64,000 bases of DNA, taken from assembly GCA_037903355.1 (NCBI GenBank), contig JBAJFE010000014.1, forward strand, positions 3,844,001-3,908,000, written 5' to 3'. Shown here one piece after another: positions 11,701 to 22,049 of this stretch (its first letter is position 1; every line of letters starts with the position of its first letter). The notes under the pieces are model-generated. The model worked only from the letters and a program-made list of their open reading frames with translations. It made no database searches and had not been told where the DNA came from. The DNA comes from Trichuris trichiura (Eukaryota > Nematoda > Enoplea > Trichinellida > Trichuridae). The translations under genes and the position numbers were made by a program.

Positions 11701-14700
11701 GTTTCGGTAAGGCGAACTTAGATTCGTCTCGAAGGAATTCAAATGTTCATGTACGTACTGCGCGGTTTCTCAAGGTGTATTGTATATTCCTCTTCTGCTT
11801 TTATCAATCAATAATTTACAGCTGTACATTTAAACGGTTACTCTCTTGTTTAAACTATCCAACTTAAAATCCTACCTTCTCGTCACAGCCATTCCCTATA
11901 GCACTGCAGTGGCAGACGGCAGCGACCGCGTAGCTTTTGTACGTCTGCTAAAATATGCTGTCGAGAGCGATGGCAATTATTTCCCAAACAACAAAGTCAA
12001 ACGGTGTTCCAGAAACTACTGCGTTGCATTTTTTGCAGGCTGGCTGTTTATGAGAATTATTAGGGTCCAATGTAAATTATTTCAGTCATGTAATGGATTA
12101 GTGTATCTCGCAACACTGTGAGGCTTGCACGCAATTTTCATGGCCTTAATTTGGACAAATGCCGTTTTGCGTACAAGTGTTCTATTAGTAATTGCCATTC
12201 TGACAGATTTCCCCTGCGTAGCGTTGTTCAGTCGTCAAGAATAACTCTAAGAACGACACATGATTGGTTTCAAAACCTCCAGCTAAGTGACAGTTGCGAT
12301 ATCCGTAAGCGGAACCCATCTTCAATGGATCGTCGTGAAGAGTTAAGCGACCATTATGGTTGCGTTTTTATATCTCGTTTTCATACATGAAATTCCAGTT
12401 TGAAATAAATACGGCGTCTGTTTGCATGTTCTTTGTGGCATTGTTGAAATTGTTCTACTGAAAATGTGGTTTTTTAAGAACTGGAGGGAACAAGAAATGA
12501 CATAAAATGTTGATAGTAAAAGCGCGTCTGCATTTAGTGCCACGATAATTTTGCTTTCGTGATAATAGTGCTAACATTTTCAGGAACGTCTCGAAGCAAT
12601 GCTTGACCGAATGGTGAAAATTATTACGGACATTGAACTTGTTGACGAAAACTTTTTCTTAGATAATAGTATGTATTTTTTTATATTAGTGTACTGTGTT
12701 GCGCTCTCATCGCATGTAAATGTTATTGCAATCTTTTATCATTTAAATGAAAGCATATTGCGTCATTAACGTTCTGTCCTAAAGCGGTGGTGGTCAAAAT
12801 CCTGAAAGTTGTAATCCTGAATAGGTTGAAAATGTACCGTAAAGTTTGGCACTGCCTCAGTTGTGCATTGGCATCTTCTAGATAAGGAAGGTATTTGGAT
12901 GGAGGCGTCATTATATTGGTCTTGTTTTTAGATCACTAACTTCGAACAAGACCGGTATAATGACGCCTCTACCCAAATACATTCCTTATATAGATGCCAA
13001 TGCAGAATTGCCAGAGGGCCATATTTTACAGTGCATTTTCGATCGATTCGGGATTTCGATTTTTCGGGATTTCGACTGTCGGGGTTTTGACATATCGGGA
13101 TTTTGGGCCTAACCCGACCCAAAGATATATTTTCTAGAGAGTCGCACCATGCTTGCAAAGGCGGAAACAATTTGCGTTCGTTCTTTGGAATACTTTTTGT
13201 CGACTGGTAACCTGCCAAACAGCACACAGCTATTCCTCTCTCAGGTGAATTTGCCTCTTTTTTATATAAGCTTGTTTTATTCCATTTTTTCTTTCAGAAC
13301 ACGGGTTATTGCATTGTTGCAGAAAGATTGAATTATCTTCGTTTTGTCAGTCATTTTCGTGGTATCCATAGGGGCGCCTTTTTTACGGAAATGAGGTCGA
13401 GTGATGTTCGTAAATTACAGACTGAAGCGTGGGGTAGGCTTGCCAACAGTACGCTAATATTTTTTTCATTTGATAGAAGAGTATTTAGGTTTTATTTGTC
13501 CGGTACATACTCCGGACGGCGCGCCCTGTGGTCTTCTAAATCACCTAACTGCCAGTTGCGAGGCCACTACTGAGCCTAAATGCACCAAGGCTGTCATTGA
13601 TTTCTTGTTGGACAATGGCATGACGGACATATACCAATGTAGGCTGAACAATATTGCAATTGGTAACGCAATTTCACATTGTGTGACTGCAACAGCTTTA
13701 AAAGGTTTCTACTCAGGTACCGATTATTATCACGTCTTGGTAGATGGCGATCACGTTGGATATGTGCAGGAGGCCAGAGCTGAAGACATGGTTGATAAAC
13801 TGCGTGCCAGAAAATTAGATAAAGACAAAACCTTTCGATTTGTGGAAATTTGTTTCGTGTCGAATATTCATCGGCGGTCTTTGTTCCCAGCATTGTACAT
13901 CTTTACGGATACCGGCCGAATGATGCGTCCTGTCGTAAACCTCCGTGCCAAGCATCCTTACAATTTGGAGATGATTGGCACTTTCGAACAAGCATTGCTT
14001 GACATTTGCGTAAAACCGGAAGAATATGTAGAGGGGGTTAGTTCATAGCTGCTTCAGCAGTTGCTGTTGTAGTAGTGCCAAATTTTTCAGGTGACTACTC
14101 ATCAGGAGCTACTCCCCACATCTTTTCTTAGCTATAATGCCAATTTGATACCATTCGCCGACCATAATCAAAGCCCGCGTAATGTTTATCAATGCCAGGT
14201 TTGTTTAATCGCATTCGATAAAACATTTAGTGTTAGACAAACATTTGAGATGGCTAAGCAGACCATGGGTACTCCGTCATTGTCTATTCCTTATCGAGCG
14301 GACAGTAAACTGTACAGACTGCTGACGCCTCAGTCACCCTTGATCCGAACAACAGCTTATGATAAATATAAAGTAGACGATTACCCTTTGGGTACCAATG
14401 CTATCGTTGCTGTTATTTCCCATACGGTATAATTTTCTCATATTGCATTTCATATGTCAAAGCAATGTTTATAGGGTTATGACATGGAGGATGCTATGGT
14501 CATTAACAAGTCATCTGCTGAACGCGGTTTCGCCAATGCTGTCATTTACAAATCCACGGTTGGCTTCCAATTTTCTTCTAATTTTTTTTGTGAAGTGATC
14601 TTGTTTTCAAGCGTATAAACTTAAACGACAAGTGTTTTGATGGAAAGGATTTGATGTTCCATCGAGATCCAAAAGATGAAAAGTTGGCAAAGTTCTTAGA

Positions 14701-17700
14701 CTGGGATGGATTGCCTTACATTTCTAGGCTGTGTCGCGAAGGTGAACCACTCGTTTGGTAAGCTGCAATTTTCACGCGAAACAGGTGCAGGCAAGCTGCT
14801 TTCGTTTGTACAGTTTCTTTGAGGCGGCCACTTCCAAATACACGGTCAAGTCCTACCGTAGCTCGGAACCTGGCTACGTGGATAACGTAAAAGTGATCGG
14901 CAGCAACGATGGTCTGTACTGCCTCAAACACGTATGCATAACATTCCGTTTGGAGGTGAAGGCACACGAGGAATATCTGGCAGCCTTATTTTTGTTTTTG
15001 CAGAGAAAGCCGGTGGTCGGTGATAAATTTGCAAGCCGACATGGCCAGAAGGGTATAAACTCCTTTCTTTGGCCATTAGAAAATATGCCATTTGCGGAAT
15101 CAGGCTTAGTCCCTGACATAATTTTCAATCCACATGGTTTTCCGTCTCGTATGACAGTAGGTAAGCAGTTCAGCAGTTTCGTCCATTTCATCATCTTATT
15201 TGAATAAGCTTACGAGTGCTCATCTCCTCCCCTCTGGTCCTCAGTAGTCGGCGGGTATTTTTACTACTATATGATGCATTCTAATAGCTCAATTGTTTAT
15301 TTTACCTTTTCAGGTCTTAGCTATCACAGGTAATGTTGACGCAACTCCTCCTATAACTGCTAATGCTTTTTTTTCGTCCTGTTTTTTGTTCAAACAGCTA
15401 GATTGTCATTGACTTCGCAGAACTAGCCTTCCAGGGATTCATGGGTTCAGTGGCGGCGTGCATTCACTTCTAATTTGGTATTTTGTTATTTTCCGAAGGC
15501 CAGCGATGTGCCGTACGATAGTGTGTGAATGACTGCGCTGCTGTAGCTTACTGCTACTCAGGTCACTTACGCTCAATCGCATGAATAAACAATCGATAAT
15601 CAACAGTGAACTTTGGTGCCCATGTCTTTTACATATTGTGTTATGTGCTTCTCTGGGTTAGAGTCAAAATTCCGAATAGGTGGAGAATCAACTGTAAAAT
15701 GTAGTCTTGTGGCAGTCTTGCATTGGCATCTTCTAGACAAGCAACATATTTGAGTAGAGACGTTATCATACTGGTCTTGTTTTTCATACCACTATAATGA
15801 TGCCTCTACTCAAATAGGTTTTCTGTCTAGAAGGTGCTAACGCAGAACAGCCACAAGACCACAATCTACAACGCATTTCTGACCTATCCAGGGTTTGGTC
15901 CGCTGACGGTGCTTCCCCATTCCATCATAGTTAAAAATGACAGTTGTGTGTGATAATGGGCCGGTAAAGTTTTTGCATATATGAAACAGGCGTTCCTTTT
16001 GGTAATGCTTTTGGGAGAAAACATGGGCTCACCAATTGCGACCCGTAAAGCTCTATTTTTTCAGGATACTCTTGTTCACGCTTTCAGCGTTGAATAAATT
16101 ATTCACCGCTAAAAATGGTAACACATTATGTACACCATTATGAATTTTCACAACCCGACTAAAAAGAGCTTCATTTTCATTGAAAAATATGGGGCCGTTC
16201 GAAGGTTTAATAAAGATTTTGCATTAGGTTGAATTTTTGTGGCAGGAGGACCAGGTTACGTGTTTTTGAACGAGTGGAACGAAATTTTTCGTGCTTTGTA
16301 GTAAGAATATATTAATATTAATGTAAGGCGATACAACTAACTTTTTCCTTAGGATTTGTGCTCGATCTACTCACAACGCAACTTTTAGCCTTGTCAGTTC
16401 CGATGATTATACAAGCTGCGTATCAGCTTTTGTCTATCTCAATTTGACAGGTCAGTCCTGCTGTAACCAAAATTCCACATCACGAACTAATTACTTCAGC
16501 TTAATCTGATGGTGCGGAGTTAAGAGATAAGAAGAAAAGGATAAACTATGACTTTTGAATCAGATATACTATTGGCGTACTGTTTTATAGCAACAGTTTG
16601 ACACGACTGTCCCACTTTTTCAAGTATTTCTCCCGTTTCTGATGACCAGCGCGTAGCAAAATACTCATGCAAGCGCTCCATCAATCAATCTATGAGCCAG
16701 TTGTTAGGGAAATCACAGCGAACATTGCACCCAGCCTTTGGAACAGCTTTAGTCCCGTCTTCAGCGTGAGATAACAGTAGGACTGACTGTTGTTTATAGC
16801 CGTTGAAAATCATCCTACATTCATGAAGCTCTTCTTATTTTTTCTTTTGTTTTCCGCCCCTATAAGGGACATAAGGGCCAAAGGATAAAAAATGTTTTAA
16901 GATTTCGTCTCGATTATCCCCTGTAAACAGATACTCTGACAAATACATGCACGTCTCTTCGCTCACGTAGACTTTCAGCTTGACGATGATGGTTAAGAAT
17001 GCGCAATTCTAGGAATGATGATAGAAAGTATGGCCGGCAAAGCTGCTTCTCTGCATGGAACCAAGCTGGACAGCACACCATTCAATTACAATGAGAGGAA
17101 TCCGGCGGTAAAGCATTTTGGCGATCTCCTAACGAAAGGTAGCTCACTTATCAAGAACTTTTGCTTGTCAGATATTCAAATGGCCTATTTTTAGCCGGCT
17201 ACAACTATTACGGCAATGAACGGATGTACAGCGGCATAGATGGGCGAAGTTTCTTAGTGGACATTTTCTTCGGCGTTGTCTACTACCAACGGTTACGTCA
17301 TATGGTTTCAGACAAATTCCAAGTCAGAGCGGCTACGAACTGAAGTTGACATCCTAATGGCTCTATTCTCAGGTGCGAGCTACAGGTGCAATTGACCCCA
17401 TCACGAAACAACCAGTTCAAGGGCGTAAAAAAGGCGGTGGCATCCGATTTGGGGAGATGGAACGCGACTCAGTGATAAGTCATGGGGCTTCGTTTCTTCT
17501 TCAAGATCGCCTATTGAATTGTTCGGACAAGGACTATGTAACTAAGTTTAGCCATCCATATAATTCTACTATTACAAAGTTGGGTTTTACATTTCAGGCG
17601 TACTTGTGCAAAAAATGCGGCTCTCTGATATCTCTGTCGCAAAGAAAAGCTGATCAGCAACCGTATCACCCGCGAGGTATCGTTTTTCAAAACGATTCGT

Positions 17701-17831
17701 TCAAGAATCGCGTCTGCGGATTGTGCAAAACTGGTGACCACCTGCGTTTTGTCGCCATTCCAGCGGTGTTGAGATACCTGATAGCTGAACTTTCGTCGGT
17801 CAACATTGGTATGCGTTTTCAATTAGAATAG
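5711..17831 (+). CDS. POLR1B: RNA polymerase I second-largest subunit (RPA2/RPA135)
   Basis: Transcribes rRNA in the nucleolus. Exons: 5711-5785, 5836-5895, 5956-6030, 6081-6200, 6255-6320, 6366-6440, 6504-6698, 6749-6825, 6878-7078, 7138-7255, 12584-12668, 13138-13244, 13298-13433, 13489-14036, 14091-14198, 14250-14426, 14475-14558, 14612-14752, 14785-14955, 15004-15160, 17013-17138, 17195-17322, 17373-17537, 17598-17831. All phases agree; they sum to 3,429 nt, 1,142 residues (human 1,135). Pol I-specific marks: [71 protein letters not shown], and a C-terminal zinc ribbon CKKC...CGLC. The N-terminus is uncertain: CAG precedes the ATG at 5711, and 30-odd family residues may lie in an upstream exon near 5600. 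Donor 14752 gives a 32-nt intron and is the least sure junction. Confidence 0.93.
7506..8628 (-). CDS. Unrecognised gene nested antisense in POLR1B intron 10 (3' exons)
   Basis: Three minus-strand exons with splice sites and matching phases: 8437-8628 (64 codons, acceptor GCATTAG, donor GTAATA), 8212-8242 (10 codons plus one base, donor GTAAGT) and 7506-7819 (acceptor TTACAG, ending at TGA). Together they give about 177 residues beginning [20 protein letters not shown], continuing with [18 protein letters not shown], then [19 protein letters not shown], and ending [15 protein letters not shown] do not recognise the family and see no signal or membrane segment in this part. 5' exons should lie further right inside the same intron. 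The middle exon is the weakest. Confidence 0.42.
8955..9255 (+). repeat. Polypyrimidine (T/C-rich) tract
   Basis: About 300 bases almost entirely T and C on the plus strand, built from TTTCTTC, CTTCC and TTGTTC runs. Open frames here encode only Phe/Leu/Ser/Val strings and are composition artefacts. It lies in the large POLR1B intron between the nested exons and the inverted hammerhead-like pair. Confidence 0.7.
9314..9408. repeat. Head-to-head pair of decayed hammerhead-like motifs
   Basis: A 28-base unit at 9314-9341 (minus) and its inverted partner at 9381-9408 (plus) both read GATGA-Y-GGG...GTTCTGAAGG. They differ from each other only by transitions. They align base for base with the motif at 4818-4846, where GTTCTGAAG replaces GTCCCGAAA. 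Both have lost the intact GAAA core and perfect stem, so they look like old copies. Confidence 0.5.
10240..10970 (-). other. Possible further exons of the nested antisense gene
   Basis: Minus-strand open stretches with coding-like composition. One is near 10970-10832, with [18 protein letters not shown] and a GTAAGC donor. A second starts at 10707 after GTGCAG and reads [12 protein letters not shown] third near 10360-10240 reads [19 protein letters not shown] and ends in TGA. The phase between the first two does not join cleanly, so the exon structure is not solved. No family recognised. Confidence 0.25.
12790..13085. mobile_element. Long-TIR MITE, copy A (POLR1B intron 11)
   Basis: Arms of about 130 bases pair across a short centre near 12935. 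The best-conserved part is gcattggcatct...ggcgtcatta...ggtcttg on the left and its complement on the right. The outer arm contains degenerate repeats of tcgggatttcga. A second copy lies in intron 20 at about 15669-15895. No coding capacity. Confidence 0.65.
15161..17012 (+). other. POLR1B intron 20 (1.85 kb)
   Basis: Bounded by donor GTAAGC after ...MTV and acceptor TTCTAG before the conserved [11 protein letters not shown] block. Apart from the MITE copy at 15669-15895 it shows no coding exon or known repeat on either strand. Confidence 0.7.
15669..15895. mobile_element. Long-TIR MITE, copy B (POLR1B intron 20)
   Basis: Same family as copy A at 12.8-13.1 kb: left arm gcattggcatcttctagaca..., centre tggtcttgttttt, right arm with tgcctctactcaaata...tctagaaggtgctaa. 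Arms of about 110 bases pair with scattered mismatches. Two copies in two introns of one gene show the family is numerous. Confidence 0.65.
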
Positions 17832-18071
17832 CCGCCAGAAAGAAACAAGAATTTCAAGTGAAGAAAAGGTCAGGTCATGTCAGCGGGAATCGTAGGAAAA
17901 AGTTCTATCCTACAGAAAGGCAAGTATCAATTTTGCCCATTAGCGTAAGGCAAAGGAAGTAAAATCAGGCACAATTTCAGCATATACCCATGAAACTTAA
18001 GCGAAGTTGGGTCCACTGGAATGGTTTCCCGTGGATAAGGTCAAATAATTATTACGAATCGTTCTTCCGCG

Positions 18072-19043
18072 TCATCGTTTTCCACTGCAATGAGGATAAG
18101 AAAGGCCACCGCACGATACTGTTACAAGGGTAAAAAGAATGAGAGCAATCAATAGGACAACGATCATCGCCCACTTAACGTTCTTCCAATACAACTTGCG
18201 CGCCAATTCTCGAGTTCTACCATTAAATGTCAACGTCTAAAGAAAAAGGTCAACGGCAGGCACGTAATGTCTGTACAACTTCTTACAGAAGCTTCTAGGC
18301 TTTCGCTCCGGTCAATTAAAAATTCAAGCTTTTCACCCCGTTCTGCCAGAGCGTCTATATGCAAAAGACTCGTAGAACAAACGATGTAATGCCAAATTGC
18401 TTACCAATATTTCGTATCATAACGCTTTTGAGGTCTTTTACTTGACCATCGATTTGCTGTATTCCGGGACTGTTCCTAGGGTCATTGTAGTACTTCTGTA
18501 AAAACAAAAAGAGGTCAGTCACCGTAAATATTCGGTGCAGAGACAGCACAGGTGAAATGCAATCCGACTATGCTATTCGCATGCAAGAATTTCAAATTAT
18601 AATACCATGAGACGTGCTAGTACGACAGAAAAATCGCTATTCATCGCATACGGCAAGGCGTTTTGCACTCGATTTCCATAGGTTGACGTAAATTGCTGCT
18701 GTACATCCGACAATAAGTTGAAACAGGATAATCTTGGAAATGCCTTTTAAAAAATGTTTAGAAATGTTTCTTCATGCGAAGCATTATTTACCTCGTCAGC
18801 AATGCACATGTACAATATATTGCTATCGCGAATGCAATGAAAGCTATAGCTGAAAAATGCAATAGTCAGCGCCTATGCTTGCTAAAAGCTAAGTTACCCA
18901 TTGTGTCTGTAAGTGACGCCGTTGTCCAACGAAGGGGTCTTTTCCAAAACCTGTTCAACGACTTCGGTGAAATTTCCTGCTGTTGTAGCGCATTTCGCTA
19001 AAATCGCTCGGCCTCTGACAATAACGGTAAAGTATATGGGCAT
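18072..19043 (-). CDS. VAMP7: VAMP7, longin-domain R-SNARE
   Basis: Membrane-fusion SNARE of late endosomes, lysosomes and the plasma membrane. Six minus-strand exons: 18898-19043, 18792-18849, 18606-18743, 18405-18495, 18287-18354, 18072-18236. Phases agree and give 221 residues (human 220). The longin domain (residues 1-~115) begins MPIYFTVIVRGRAILAK and contains NALPYAMNSDFS. The SNARE motif has VKDLKSVMIRNID-LAERGEKLEFLID, with the central arginine of R-SNAREs in MIRNI. A membrane anchor (MIVVLLIALILFTLVTV) is followed by a short lumenal tail CGGLSYPHC. The stop lies 240 bp from the convergent POLR1B stop; the start lies 880 bp from the divergent HDAC8 start, so the two may share a promoter region. 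Confidence 0.94.
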
Positions 19044-19922
19044 CCCGAATGTCCTAAAGTGCTGCAGATCACAGGCGACAAAAGAGAAAGAAGCACGCGA
19101 AGGGACTGTCAGGAAATTGCGCAATCGCTTAGCCTACCTTGAAGACACTAAGCTAGCTTTTACCAAACCACATAGACTAACGTATACTAACTAGAAGTAA
19201 AACTTAGCAAGCTTTGGTAAAAGAAAAACTGTTAACAGTTGACAAAATACGAATCAGGATCTCATGCAATAAGCACAGTATAATGATTCACAGGTGATCT
19301 GCAGGGGCTTTATTCGCAAACATGTTGACAATGACAAAATGGTATTTGCAATTCGCCGGTTCCCTTCCGTTTGGGCTAAAAACTTCTTGCCCAATAAACG
19401 TAAATACATTATTGATTCCTTAATATAAGAGATAAGTTATCCCTTCATCTTGGCGTTAAGTGTCAAAAAAACTTCAGCGTAAACTACTCTTAAGGCCGGT
19501 TCTCTTTGCAAGACGAAAGAAAAATCAACAGTGCAAGGACACGTGTTCGCTAAGCGGCTATGAGTAATTGAAATCATAACAACTTGTACATATTTCTTTC
19601 AAGCTACGTCTAGTTTCATTTCCCAAAAAAACGAAATCAAATCGCCGGTTGCGGTATTTTCACTTTTAAACACTAATGCGAAATTAACTAAAACGTTATG
19701 GGAAAACATTTGAGTTACCAGTACGTGTACTGTAAAACCGCGCTAAGCAGGTTCTGCTCTGACAGGGAGGTACTGTATGTATGCGCTGTATTTGTCATTG
19801 TAGAATTCCCGCTCTTTTCTTCCCTTCCATGAGCCTTAGCTGCGTATAAGCAACCGTGTGACGTTTCAAGGTAACTGAGTTTATGTTGATGTTCTGTTTT
19901 GCTTTTTCTGGGTGATATCCTA

Positions 19923-21129
19923 ATGTCCTCGACTAACGGACTGACCAGAAATGATGTTGCTTTGGCGTATTCGCCCCAGTTGAGCGAGCTGTGCGACACC
20001 GTCGAAACACTTAAAAAACGAACATCAATGACGTTTAGCCTGATGCAAGCGTACGGCCTTTTTGGGCATGTTAAAGTATTCAAACCGACGAGCGCTTCCA
20101 AGGAAGAGTTAGCTTACTTTCACAGTAGTGATTACGTAGAATTTCTCCACTCCTCTTCCGAGCCTAATCGCAATCTCGAGCTGCTCGAAAGGGAAGGGGA
20201 ACTCGAGCACGGCTTTGGCGTTGGTTACGACTGTCCTTTGTTCTCGTCGCTGTATGCCTATGGAACCCTGGTTACGGGTGCCTCAATTCAGTGTGCTGAT
20301 CTGTTGAACAAAGGGGAAGTCAAAGTTTCAATTAACCTTTGCGGAGGATGGCATCACGCCAGGAGGTCGCAGGCGGCCGGATTTTGCTATTTCAACGACT
20401 GTGTTTTGTCCATTCTGAAACTACGGGAGCGGTACAAGCGCATCTTGTACGTCGATCTCGATGTCCACCACGGAGATGGGGCAAGCGTACCAACAGGTCC
20501 AAGACTGTAGCGTAATTGTTGAAATTTAGGTGGAAGAGGCTTTTATAGCCTCAGCAAACGTTATGACTGTCTCGTTCCACCTCCTGGAGCCTGGCTTTTA
20601 TCCGTGCTCGGGCGATGTGACTGATTTTGGAGTTGGACGCGGCAAAAATTATGCAGTGAATGTTCCATTGCGTCGAGGACTCAAAGATGAGCAGTTTATA
20701 GAAATTTTAGACCAGATATTGCCCAGGCTGAGAACTGTCTTCGACCCGCATGCAATTGTTGTTCAACTTGGAGTTGACGGCCTTACTGGAGACCCAAATC
20801 AAGCATTCAACTTGACTCCCATTTCCTACTGCGTGTCACTTCAACGAATACTTGCTTTAAACTTGCCTTGTCTCCTTCTCGGAGGAGGCGGTTATCAGCC
20901 CGTTAATTTTGCCAAATGTTGGGCTCAGCTTCTGTCAACTGCTGTAGGGAAGTCATTAGTTGAGGACGTTCCTGAGCATCCGTTCTTCCCCCTGTATGGT
21001 CCAGACTTCGTTCTTACTATCCAAGGCGGTAGCTTACCAAATGCCAATAGCGCTGAATATCTTAGAGGAATCATTTATATCATTGCATCACGATTTCCTC
21101 AATTAGTTGACATATTTCCTTCAAATTAG
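19923..21129 (+). CDS. HDAC8: Class I histone deacetylase, HDAC8 type
   Basis: Zinc-dependent lysine deacetylase. Two exons, 19923-20480 and 20530-21129, give 385 residues (human 377). The 49-nt intron starts with GC, not GT (GGG|gcaagc...tttag), at a phase-0 junction inside HHGDG|VEEAF, so it is a GC-AG intron. Catalytic residues visible: the His-His pair in GGWHHARRSQAAGFCYFND, zinc ligands in VDLDVHHGDG and LGVDGLTGDP, and the tyrosine of LLGGGGYQ. The first ATG of the open frame is at 19923. The short N-terminus and the C-terminal ending just after the fold are typical of HDAC8 rather than HDAC1/2/3. Confidence 0.94.
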
Positions 21130-21698
21130 TAACTGTATTGTTCTGCTTGTGCGATTTTAGTGATATTAGGCAACTCGTGTATTTATTTAGATTGAAATTC
21201 CTTGCGTATTAGTAAACCATTTTGTCTAAGAATTCTTGGGTTATCTTAACGAAATCACAGTCTATCAGTCAGTACAGGCAAATGAATCCCATTTTCGTAA
21301 ACGATGTGTAGCCCATGTCATCATTCTATTTGGAGTTGGTTGCACATGAGAAAGCTTTTTTAAAAACGAAGCGTCTTGAGTTTATCATGAAGTCGCATGG
21401 GATAATTTGTTTCCACTTGTCGAGTGATCCAGAAGTGGATGCATGGAAGTAAGGTTTCCGTTCCCTGTGAAACGGCGCGGTTTAACTCCTTTTATATTTT
21501 AATTTATATCAAAGTAACCCTGTAGTTTTATATTTTCCTACTGCCTTGAAAAATAACGGCAGCTGATCATCTCAAGTATCAGACATCCGTTTCTTTCGGC
21601 AGAACCAAGTTTGGCAATCGTTGCTTCAACAAGTATTTTGCTCTTTCAAGTTCTTGATATGCGTTACAGTTTACCGTAGCGAATTATTGACAAGTCTC
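21130..21698. other. HDAC8 3' flank, no gene seen
   Basis: AT-rich sequence with no recognisable exon or repeat, lying between the HDAC8 stop and the Penelope-like element. No confident polyadenylation signal was assigned. Confidence 0.4.
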
Positions 21699-21770
21699 GT
21701 TTTCATATTGAAAATATCTTTAATACGGATTCTCTCCTGTTGAGAAGTAAAATAAAAAGATTTTTTCTTC

Positions 21771-21812
21771 CTTCCGAAGCTTTCGGGTCTGCCGCGACCC
21801 GTCTTCAGCGGT
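21771..21812 (-). ncRNA. Hammerhead-type ribozyme motif (candidate)
   Basis: On the minus strand: CTGAAGA (21808-21802), one C, stem GGGTC (21800-21796), loop GCGGCA, stem GACCC (21789-21785), GAAA (21784-21781). This is the conserved hammerhead core with stem II, in the sense direction and 3' region of the retroelement. The copy at 4.8 kb has GGGAC/GTCCC, a compensated base-pair change. Hammerheads are known in Penelope-like elements. The cleavage site and stems I/III were not proven here. Confidence 0.55.
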
Positions 21813-22049
21813 CCAATGAAGTGTGTGGTGGTTACTGAGAAGACATTTGTCTTCCGTCACTTATCAACGTTTAAAACGAGATTTTTAAAGTTCTTCATCT
21901 GTGTCTGTCAGCTGCCAGAATTCTTGTAGAAATTTGTTAATGCATGGGCCGACCTTGTAGTTTCGTTTTCAATTTTTATCCCTTTGTTCCAAAAATGTGA
22001 TTTTATTTTTCTTCAGTGTTTTAGTTCCCATTGATTTTTGGCTTGTGTG

